DNA of 64,000 bases from Ficedula albicollis (Eukaryota > Chordata > Aves > Passeriformes > Muscicapidae). Every line of letters starts with the position of its first letter. Position 1 is the stretch's first letter. The notes beneath the pieces are model-generated. The model saw nothing but the letters and a program-made list of their open reading frames with translations. It did no database searches and was not told where the DNA came from. The position numbers and the translations under genes are program-made. Location of the stretch: assembly GCF_000247815.1 (NCBI RefSeq), contig NC_021674.1, positions 76,186,059 to 76,250,058 on the forward strand, read 5' to 3'. Positions 54,084 through 64,000 of this stretch are shown in pieces.

Positions 54084-56771
54084 TGTTGGTGGGAGCTGGA
54101 GCTTTGCATGTCCTATCTACAGGCACCAGCATCTCATGGATTCCTGTTCCCTTCATTCTGTCCCCATGAAGTTTTGTGGCCTCTTGCACTCCCAGGTGTG
54201 TGCCTCCCAGGTAAGTGGTGGGAGAGGCACTCGGATCTCACTTTGTCTCTTCAGCAGCACGTTCTGAGCTATCCTGCTGAGGGTAAGTCATTTTCCATGC
54301 ATCCGTGATTTAAAAGGGACGAGTTCTTTATTGTTAAATCCCTGCCTTCCTCCACATGACCTGGAAAGGATTTCAGGTAGGTGCTCTGGGGGATGGAAGC
54401 CAGGACTTCAGCAGGAAGGTGTCAGTCCTGCCAAACATTTCTACTGAACAGCTGCTTTTCTGTCACCTGGACAACCTGAGACAGCCTGCAGAGGTGGCTG
54501 ACTTCTTCACTCCCAGGGCAGCAGGTGTAGGTCCCTACCTCTGACCCTCTCAATAGGAGTCTGCAGCAATTCTGGTGCCCTTCTGGTCCTTAATAACTCA
54601 TCTTTATCACACAACAGATTTTTTTAAAACTAAAGCAGGTTTCAAGAAAATAAAATTTCTAAAAGTATTTTATATTGAGATAATTTGAGAAGTGTTTTTG
54701 TTAGCACAATGATTTATTCCTGTGGTTTATATTACACAGGATGTCAGACTTCATGACTGTAGTAACTTTTTATGGCTGTATTCTGTATAAGATCCTGATT
54801 CCACTTTCATGAAACTTAATTTTATTAGTGCCATTGTCAAGGTAAGCCTGACTAGCCTAGAAACTATCTCAAACATAATTTGAAGAGGACAAAGAAATGA
54901 CACTTTCAAGAGGATAATTCATCCTAGGTCGATATTGGTGGCACTTGATTCGGGAAAGTTTGCTTTTCTAATCAACTTTCTCAGAGGAATTCATTAACTG
55001 AAAACCTGTGACTAATGAAAGATGTTTTGTTCTTTTGAAGTTCAAGCTAATTTCCATGAAGGTTACTATTACTAAGCAACAGATTCTGCAGAATGTCTCC
55101 TGGGGGGGCTGAAACTGTAATATGTACAAATGTGTAAAGCAAAACACAGTACAAAAACTGATGAAATACTATCCCCAGACACAGAGGCCACAAGTAGTAC
55201 CATGGCCAGGGCCTGGTTTGGAGTCTGCTTCCTTGAAAGCTGTTTTTTCACCATTAGGAAAGTTCCCGCAGGAGCAAAAGATCAGCACGAACCATATCAC
55301 CATCTGTGGTGAATGTAATGCAAGGTTCAGCCTCTACTCAAATGTAGAGGTACACCAGAGCATGACCAAGGGAAAAATAGTGCTAGTCCCAAATGTAATT
55401 CTGCATCCATAATTTTTCAGAGAAAAGCAATCACCTGTAATATACTTTAGTGATATAAAAAGAAGAATGGTTATTCCAGCTGTGAGAGCAGAGGGAAATG
55501 AAACACAGGAGTGCTTTCATGAATCACAAAAGATGGTGCCATCTTCTATGCAGCTTTGTGCCAGAGTAGAAGTATGTATTTGCACCTTGCTTAAGTAAAA
55601 AGGCACACCTGGATATTCAGCTTTTTTAGGATAGAGATTTCATTCTGTCCTCTCAATTGGCCTTTATCCACTGGCTTAGCTAAATACAAGGTACAAATTA
55701 TAAAAGACGGGAGAACCCCAAACCCCTCAATTACTTCCAATACCTTTCAAATATTTGAGTGAGCTCCTTTGGTCTTGTTCTTTTCTTTCTTGTGTTCAAT
55801 TTGGGTGATTCTGTAAGTTGTGTTGTTTTCTAACATACAATTTGCATGAGGTGAATTTCAATATTTGTTTAATAGAATTCATAAACTTTACAATATCCTG
55901 CAATTTAACCTACTAATCATGGTACATGTAGGATATCTGGAAATAAGTAAAATATTCTAAATATTTGAGTTAAAAATATCTCCCCAAAGGTAAGAACAGA
56001 ATATACAAAGCAGTTGTTAGCAGAGAATTCCAAATATTTTCTAACTGTTCTGATCATTACATTCACAGTTTCTTTTAAAAATATATCTTCTGGCATCATG
56101 AAAGAAATATTTGTTATTATCCAAAGTTTTACAAAGTGACCAGTGAGGCAAAAGAGACACTAATTTTTAGAGAAATGAAGCAAACATTACCTCTAGTTAG
56201 ATGCTTCCTTGTCCCTGGAAGCACTGAGGGCCAGCAGGTGTCTACACTTCCAAGCTATGTGAAGTATGTTCTTTGGATATGTGTAGGAATAGCTGTGTCC
56301 TCATCTGACTGTGATGGAGTTGCTTAAGCCGCACTAAAGCCCTGCAAGCGTCCAGGAATTTAATGCAACTCTTGCCTACAGAGATGATACAGTTATCTTA
56401 TGCACACTCCTTTTGTCAAGAGACCAGGACTTTAATAAAAGACATTCATTACACAAGGACTTAAATTCAAGTTTCTCTTCTTCCACAGGAAGCCCTTGCA
56501 GCCATCACACCTTGTAGCAATCACTGGTTTTGGGCTTAATGAGTATCTCAACACAGTGTAGTACTGTCCCAGGAATACTCTGCAGCTCATGTTTGGCTGG
56601 GTGTTCTGGGAGATGCCTTATCACATGAGAATGATGACACCACCATGAAGCACTATCTCAATACTCAAACAGGCAAATAAATTGAAAATAGAATTGGACT
56701 GATCTGAAGCTGAAGATAAGGGTTATGTTCAACTTCAGGTCTATTCTCATTTCAGACCTGAAATGCCTCAC
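54084..56771. other. Non-coding stretch
   Basis: No supported gene or known element. Short open frames near 54063-54308, 54356-54544 and 55122-55412 have no recognisable motifs. Confidence 0.5.
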
Positions 56772-57175
56772 ACCTTTTCCAGAGTGTTCTATATCTTGTA
56801 TACATAACTTTTGTGTGATGGATTTTTTTCCAGATGACTGATTCTAAATGTTAAACCTTACCCAATTTAAAGGAATTGAGATTTTAGGAAGGGCAATCTG
56901 TTTCCCCATAACTTCTCTGTGAGAGTATGTGAAAAATAATCAGGGAAAAAATGCCTGGGAATCTTAACTCATATACCTTTTCCAGAGTGTTCTATATCTT
57001 GTACATAACTTTTGTGTGATGGATTTTTTTCCAGATGACTGATTCTAAATGTTAAACCTTACCCAATTTAAAGGAATTGAGATTTTAGGAAGGGCAATCT
57101 GTTTCCCCATAACTTCTCTGTGAGAGTATGTGAAAAATAATCAGGGAAAAAATGCCTGGGAATCTTAACTCATAT
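56772..57175. repeat. About 200-bp tandem duplication
   Basis: Bases 56772-56974 recur at 56975-57175. The only difference I see is a 2-base deletion in copy 2 (GTATACATAAC against GTACATAAC). The junction CATATACCTTTTCC joins the copies without a spacer. The unit is unique-looking sequence. Confidence 0.93.
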
Positions 57176-57850
57176 CTCTCCCACCCTGATCTATGTAGAA
57201 ATTTTGCCACTCAGTTTAAAGATCACCACCATTCCTGCTTCTATTATGTATATCAAGTGACTGGATAGCTTTTAAAAATGAATATGCAATTAGAAATAGG
57301 TTCTCTTCTTTAATTGTATCTTCATTTTATGTTTTAGGCTGGAAATATTTAAGCAAGGGTTTGGAATAAATAAGTTGCTAGAACTCTGATTAATTGATTA
57401 CAATAAGTATAGCTTTCAATTTTACAGCAGTAAAGATTTTGCAGTGTTGCCGCAGGTCAATTGCATGTCTGGAACGATACTTATATTTTATAAAAATGTT
57501 GAGAAAATTAATGGTTTTCAAAATTTTTATGCTAGCACTACTTTAAAATTGGTGAGAGTGACATAGAGCAGTTATTATTTGTACTGGCTTCAGTACATTG
57601 TGTTATATCCAGAATTATAAGGAACAAATAGAAATATGTAGTTAATGTAGGGGAAAGTGCATAAGTACACATAATCTGTAAACTGGGAAACCAGGAGTCC
57701 TTAGTTCTGCTGCTGGTGGAGTAATTATTCTCAAGAGTTATTTGGCACAGAAAATTTTGGGTTATGTTTCTGCAGTAGGTCCTAGTTTTCTGGACTTAGG
57801 CAGACACCAGTATAAAAGGTATGACACTCCCCAGAACTAAATAACTTTTA
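57176..57850. other. Non-coding stretch
   Basis: Nothing recognisable. Confidence 0.5.
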
Positions 57851-57977
57851 GTATGAGTGTACTTAGAGCATGGTGCTAATAGCACCAAGCTTGTGGGCTC
57901 AATCCATTCACTTAAGATTTTGACTTGATGATCCCTGTGGATCCCTTTCAAATCCGAACATTCTGTGATCTATGACT
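57851..57977 (+). mobile_element. SINE with tRNA-Ile-like head and CR1 tail (TguSINE1-like)
   Basis: The 5' part, TTAGAGCATGGTGCTAATAG, continuing through CACCAAGCTTGTGGGCTCAATCC, follows the tRNA-Ile anticodon arm and T arm. A recognisable RNA polymerase III B box, GGCTCAATCC, lies at 57896-57905; the A box is degraded. The 3' part, ATTCACTTAAG to TTGATGATCCCTGTGGATCC and then CATTCTGTGATCTATGA, is a CR1 3' end. This tRNA-Ile plus CR1 composition is that of TguSINE1, described in passerine birds, whose mobilisation relies on the CR1 machinery. The copy is diverged and presumably inactive. Confidence 0.8.
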
Positions 57978-60900
57978 GTGTGTGTATGTGTCCTTACATA
58001 TTGTTGTCCTCAATGCCATCACTGTCATTTATGTTTACAGACTTATCCCCACTAAGCTCCACAAAATGAATCCTATAATTTAGAATTGGTCCTCAAAGAT
58101 AGATATGGCCAAAGTGGAAAAGGGAAGGCTCTACTGTTACACATTTCTTACTGCATTTTGAATGTGTAAAAATAATGAGATTTCTGTTGTCCTTTGTACT
58201 GGCCTTCTTCCCGGTTGGAGTGGAAAATAACAAAGCTGCCACTCATGGTGATGTAAAATGCATGTCTTGCCCAAGGGAGGTGGTACCATTTTCAAATGAC
58301 CTGATTTGCAAAACTTAAGTTATTTTGGGATGGAAGGTAAAGAGCCTGAATCATCATATCATAACAATTTCTATCACATAATTATAATACAGGCACTGTG
58401 CTTTGACCCTCTAGAGCCAATTTTCTGATTGAGGCCTGCCCTAGACAGAGGGACTAAAAGCAAGGATGCTGAAAATATAAACCTGAGTAAATATTTCTGA
58501 CATGGAAGTAAAATGCTCTTGCAGAGCAAAAAACCCCTGGTATTTGTAATGCATTGATGACCTATATATCACTTTTCTTATCCAAACTTCATAAAAATTT
58601 CTTAGTGAGCAAGCCTCAAGAAATCAAATTTGAACTTTTTCCTCCAATGAACTTGTCTAGCCAGTGATATTTTAATTTAACTAATATCCAGTCAGGGATA
58701 TTTAATCATAGGCCTCTATATGAAGTACTCAAACAATAAGATACCCTGCTGAGCTCAGAGTGCAGTAGAAAACTTCGGCTTCCAAGTGTGTAAAATAGTA
58801 AAATATGGATAGTAAAACCTGCACTTTTATTGCTTTTCTGGCCCTTTCATTCAATACTAATAATGCAACCATTCCTGACAAATGCAGAGGAAGTGCAATT
58901 ATCACCTAGGTAGTAATGTGTTTGAACTTCTGGAAAAATAAATTTTTTTAAAAAAATACGCTTATCAGAACATGCTGCTGCCCAGAGTTTCCTGCTCTTC
59001 CCTGATATTCCCCTGCATCTGAGAAATTCGTTTTAACATGTTTTCCAGAAACTGGGATTATTGTCTTTCAAGGGAATATTAAAAATAGCAAATGGCTTTT
59101 TTAATGTCTCTGATCTTTTCTTGCCACCAGGGCTAGCATAACACAAGGACTGTGGCGGTCTGTCAGTGCCAGTTCACTCCTGTCCCATGAAAAGAGTTGC
59201 ATGTGGAAAGAAACCTCTTCCTGCTGAAGAAATAATTCAAAACATATATTGCTATGAAATATCCTCATGTGAAACTAATAGAGGTGATATTTTATTTTGA
59301 GAATAAGGGCCTATTACTTCCAGTTTATGTATATTATAGACTGAGATATTTTATTTAACAAAAGGCCCTCTAGCTCCAGTAGGGATTAGGAGCTGGGAAA
59401 CATCCACTGTTGTTAAACCTGCAGGGAGTATATATCCAGTTCTACCACTTTGAAACATTCATTTGACAAGGCAGTGCATTGAACTGGATATTTTTTTCTT
59501 CAGTCAATGTAGGCTGGTGGGTTTTACAGACAGGCTGGATGTTTCTTGAAGTCCTTGGTGCCAGTGTCTTGGACAGGCATGATTTTGTGCTGGTTTTTAT
59601 ATCTTACAGTGAAATGCACAGTGCTTTAAGAGGTTTGTATTTGAACGTTAATAATGGGACTCGTTATGGTTTCCTGAACTGTGTGTCTCCTTTCCATAAT
59701 AGCTATGTGAGAAATAAAAAAGACAGTAAAATGCTATTTTGGTACTCCATTTACCTGCTTGGTAAATGTCTTTTAAAGGCATTGCTTTGAATTTTGTAAA
59801 GAATAAACTAACTATTTGCCCTCTCTGAAAGGCAACGTAAGTCTAGGAGAGTGAGGAAAATTAATGCATCTTCTTTTTGTGTTGTTTTTTTTTAAATTCC
59901 ATTTTTTTCATTTCTGGATTCTGGGAAATATCAGATAGTTATTGTATTACAGATTTACTTCACCTAACTTTCACCACTAAAAGATTAGGCATCTAATCTA
60001 AACTACTCCCATATGCTTTCTAGGTATCTTCAGATTGTGAATCATCCCTTCTATCCAAGAAACTTATTTTAGGAGGATGAATCATTATTCAAAAAGGCCC
60101 ACCTGCTTCCAGTAACTCTTGAGGAGAGTAAGCTTAAGCTGGGATGGGGGGGGTTAACTTTTGCATCTCCAAGGTGTGGTAAGATGAAGCTGAGAGTTTG
60201 CTTCTCGTCATCTGTGACTTACATGTTCATGCTTGCTTCAAAAAGAGAAGCACAGAATTACACTGTCATTATCCCATGGTACTTATTTCATGGTTTTACA
60301 TATGTAAAAAAAGTCCTATGTGAGCAGGCAGATGAGGTACCTGGTATGGCATTCCCACTGTGTTTTGAATATATACAATAGTCTCCTCTACCCAGAAGTA
60401 TAAAGAGGCAGTAGATTGCTTTAGTTCAAATTTTGATTGACCAGTGTTGTCTCATTGTTGTTTTTTTCTTATTTCTTTGTCAGCAGCAGAAATAATGAGC
60501 ACCTTGTTTTTCTCCTGTATGACGTTACTTAAAGGTTGCAAATGACTCCTCAAATTTTTAGGTGAGAGTTCTCAGACACTTCAGTATGATTCTTATGACA
60601 GGCCTTGCACTCACCTTCACCTTTTTTTCAGGGCTCATCATATTTTACTTTTTTAAAGTAACTCAATCCATTAATTTTATCTGGAGCTAACTTACTGTAT
60701 CTTTACATCATTATCTCAAGATTTTGACTTTCTGTTGCTAAAAAAATAAGTCAATGCTTCTGTTATGGCAGATATTTCAGAATAATAATAATAATAATTT
60801 TACTACTGTAATTTCTGTATCTAATAACTGTATTGTTAGTGACAGGTTGCTCTATACCACTCCCTGTTATGGTACAATTATATGATATTCCTTTAAAATA

Positions 60901-62698
60901 AAATTTAAAAAAATTAATATAAAATACAGTACAGAGGAAAACTTGTCTAAAAGTTTCTCTCTTAGCTCCAAGCTGTGTCCAGCAACATTTCTCTCATCCA
61001 CCCTCTCCTATGGTGTTTTTGATATCTTCAGCAAATCAGTCTTTCAATTCCACCTACAGAGAATTGTCCTCACAATGCAGGACCTAAATATAACTACCAC
61101 ACAGCTTGTGATGTACTTGGTACAAGAGTACCATAATAGTTACTGTAATGTTCCCTGGGACCGTGGTGCACAGTCCAGGTTGCTTTAACCTAATGCTGCC
61201 TTAAATAGGAATAAGAAAGACTGTCCAGTGTCATACCAGGCAGTGTTATTCCCAGCAAGCGTGTGGGGTTAGCAAGATGAGTTTCCAAGAACTCTTTCTA
61301 AACTTTAACAGCTATCAACATGTTTGCAGATGAATCAGAAGGGTTTCCTGCAAGGTCTGTCCAGGGCACTGAATAGTTCATCATATGTGGATTAGAGGTC
61401 AAAATGGGGGTCAGTAACTAGGCAGGAACTTCTCCCTTGCTAGAGATGCTGAAGACCTAACTGGTTTAAGCCCTTGCAAGAACTGGTACATTTATTTGAA
61501 TAGTGTGGGTGCTACAAAAAGTCAAATTTTTGGAAACCTACTCATGCACAAGGAGGCAGTTTCTGATCTGTCAATGTAGATTTACTGTCTGAGCAAAGGT
61601 AAATGTGAAAATGGACAGAAATATAAATTATATTGTGGTTATCCTGCTATATGGGAGAATCATAATAAAATGGGATAATCAATATTTCTGTGGGCACAAT
61701 CCTATTAGAGAACACCAGCCATGGGGATGTGTAGACAAACCCATTTGCCAGATATTGCTGCATGGCTCCCATAAAAGCCAACAAAGTCACACAGCTGAAT
61801 TCATACCCCCACTGCAGGAATGCAGGGAGGAAAGTTTCTAAATTCCAGACACTGCCATTTTAATCTCACTTATTACTCTGTGTCATGGCATACATTTCCA
61901 TTGGTCATGGAAATGGTCAGGTCATTAGGAAATGGTGACTATGCTTCTAATACTCAGGCTGAAGACAGTTTAATAATTTTTTAATGAATTGGATTGTGTA
62001 TGTTTCATGATTTCAAAGTAGATTTCTGAAGATATTAAATAACAGGTGGTACTTCCAAAGGAAATATCAATTTATTTTTAATACTGATTTCATATATAGA
62101 TTCTGTAGCCAAGTAGAAAGTATAGCAGTGAACTTGAGATGAACTCATTTGCTATAAACACAATAATGTTATTTTTTGACATTGGGGAATGCCAATGACT
62201 TTGAGAGAGCTTGAAAGTTGTAGAAGTGGGGCAAAACTCTAATTAGGATTATAGATTTGAACACATATGAATAATTTAGATCAGAGGCATCAAAGACCAA
62301 GATTAGAAGAGCTGTCAGCAACCACTAGTGTTCTCAGAAACTGATAGTGAGTTCCAACTACTATGAAAATTTTTAGGAAAAATCCTAAAATGAAATTTTC
62401 ATACGGTTTTCCCCAGACCTTGATATGGGCAACAGAATCAACTCATCTTGTTTCCACCCTTTAATATATTTCTACTAAGAAACACACTTATCACAGGCTT
62501 TTGCTGGAAAGGGAGTATGATCACAGATTCTTTAGTCTCTAGGGTCTTTCAACTTTATTTCACTTGTGATCTCCATTGAGCATGAGAGTGCAGAGTCCAA
62601 TGTGAGATTTCATATGCTTATGAAGCCATTTAAGACATAGAGTGGATTGATTTGAAGATTGTTGTAATGCTAACCTTCTGTAGCTTTGCTCCATGCAG
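57978..62698. other. Non-coding stretch
   Basis: No supported gene. It contains an AAT microsatellite (about 60781-60799), A/T-rich low-complexity DNA near 60895-60920, and short open frames (for example 59479-59790, 103 codons) without family similarity. I looked for LIM-domain cysteine patterns expected of FHL5 in the available open frames and saw none. Confidence 0.45.
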
Positions 62699-62982
62699 GG
62701 TGTAACTGGATGTTTGAAGAACATCCTATAAAAACTTCCTATAATACCTCACAGATATCTTATTTTCTAATTAGAGAACCTGATATTGGAGAAAGAATGT
62801 TGTTTGGAGAATTTTTCCGACTTATTCAATATCCTGTGGCATTTTATGATGCTTTTCTAAAATATGATGCCTTAAAGCAGATTGCCCAGCAGTTAAACAA
62901 TGGTCAGAGTGTTTACACTGATATGCCAAACAATGACTTAAACACTATTGTAGATAAGCATTATTTTTTCCAGAAGTATTAG
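62699..62982 (+). CDS. Unidentified exon-like ORF (possible internal or terminal exon, or pseudoexon)
   Basis: An open frame without an in-frame ATG at its 5' edge runs for about 94 codons directly after a plausible splice acceptor (CTTTGCTCCATGCAG, ending at 62698). It ends with TAG at 62980-62982. The TAG is itself immediately followed by GTAGGT, a good donor (TATTAG/GTAGGT), so the exon shape is complete and the stop is the last codon before the donor. The predicted peptide is mostly helical in appearance and rich in aromatic residues (FRLIQYPVAFYDAFLKYDAL), and has codon-like composition compared with its surroundings. I do not recognise it. It may be the last exon of a gene lying mostly outside the window, a decayed exon in which a sense XAG codon became TAG, or a retroposed fragment. 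Confidence 0.35.
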
Positions 62983-64000
62983 GTAGGTCTCAAGGGAGAT
63001 TTTTTCAGAAGAAATATTATGTAGGGCTCGAAGAAGATTTTCTAGTCTTTAGAGAGCTGCCAAACAGGAAACAAATTTTGTTCTATATTAAACCTGAATA
63101 CATTACTGTCAAAGTGGTTATTACTGGTTTACCTCAGTGTACTTCTGAGTAGAAATTGGCACTATAGATTCTGTCTGGGTGGGTGCTAAAGATGAACAGA
63201 TGGATGCTTTTGGCCACATTTTATCTTAAGCAGTGAATGAAATGGTAATGACGTATTTAAGTACGGCAATTTCTGTAACTGGAAGTCTCATAAGCAAAAA
63301 AAATGTTAAATCAGTACATATGTCTTCCTAATTTATAAGCTATTCTGGTCTGCCTCAGGATGACTGAACTTTTCTGCTTTACATGCTAGTCTAAATTTAC
63401 TTGTTTTTAATATCCCTATGTTTTTAATAGGTTAGACTTGGAAAGCAATTCCTTTGCTTGAAACTACAGGCAATGTTTGGCATTATGCTGGAGTGATTTG
63501 TCTCCCTTAGATTAAACAGAATATTTTGGGTGAACACTGGATTGTCCAAATCAAATAAGAAGCAATCACATTGTCCTGAAATTTGGTGGAGTGTTGTGTT
63601 GTTTTTGTTTTTTTAGTTGGTTGGTTGACTTTTCATTTTTTTGTTGAGTATTTTTAAACAGCTTTTAAAAGTGAGAGTGCAGGACTTCCCAATGCAGGAA
63701 TAAGAAATGCAAATGCTGCTTTGGTAGGGAAACAAACACTAAGTAAAATTTGCAGAATGGCTGTGCAACTTTAAAGTGGAAGGAACTTTTCTCTGTTAAT
63801 ATAAAGATTAGTCATAAAAGACTTTCCATGCCTCATTGGCTTATTTAATTTTAGAGTTGCATTTTAATAAAGCAAGTTAATGATAAACCTACAAATTTAC
63901 AGTCTGTTATACTTTTTCCTTAAAATTGAGTTAATTGTCAAGTATGGCTGCCATCAGTTTCTTAAGAGGTCTATTAATGTATTTTTTTACAGTAATATTG
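62983..64000. other. Non-coding stretch at window end
   Basis: Nothing recognisable. T-rich low-complexity DNA lies near 63596-63650. Confidence 0.45.

Overview
The window looks like nuclear DNA from a bird, most likely a passerine. It contains one confidently identified protein-coding exon, a complete intronless coding sequence for the orphan G-protein-coupled receptor GPR63 (44956-46215, + strand, 419 residues). It also carries several CR1 LINE fragments on both strands, one LTR resembling those of avian ERVL-type endogenous retroviruses, and one SINE with a tRNA-Ile-like head and a CR1-like tail. That SINE design is the one described for passerine TguSINE1 elements, and it is the main reason for suggesting a passerine. 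The rest is AT-rich non-coding DNA with no bacterial gene organisation; nearly all other open frames are short chance ORFs.

Layout. 1-1776: a near-identical tandem duplication with a 914-bp unit. 1777-20940: intergenic-looking DNA with CR1 remnants, a perfect 143-bp tandem duplication (11242-11527), a 79-bp duplication (16297-16454) and one unexplained ORF (15013-15396). 20940-22850: a CpG-island-like block, the best promoter candidate in the window, broken by pure poly-G tracts of 510 and 781 bases. 22850-44813: AT-rich DNA that I infer to be the GPR63 5' intron. It holds a third poly-G tract (1194 bases), CR1 fragments and the LTR. 44814-46215: the GPR63 coding exon, with a convincing splice acceptor and short upstream ORFs. 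46216-64000: candidate 3' UTR and downstream DNA with further CR1 and SINE copies, several more short tandem duplications, a near-perfect 24-bp-arm hairpin (54029-54083) and an unidentified exon-like ORF near the end (62699-62981).

How the parts may fit together. The simplest model is a GPR63 transcript that starts in the CpG island near 21.1-21.9 kb, splices from a donor at 21916/21917 to the acceptor at 44813/44814, and is translated from 44956. This is inference; only the coding exon is certain. In mammals NDUFAF4 lies upstream of GPR63 and FHL5 downstream, but I could not recognise exons of either here.

The poly-G tracts are most probably sequencing or assembly artefacts and should not be read as biology without long-read confirmation. 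I did not find a convincing new biological system. The items most worth checking are the poly-G tracts, the 62.7-kb exon-like ORF, the hairpin, the upstream ORFs of GPR63, and the high density of short direct tandem duplications.
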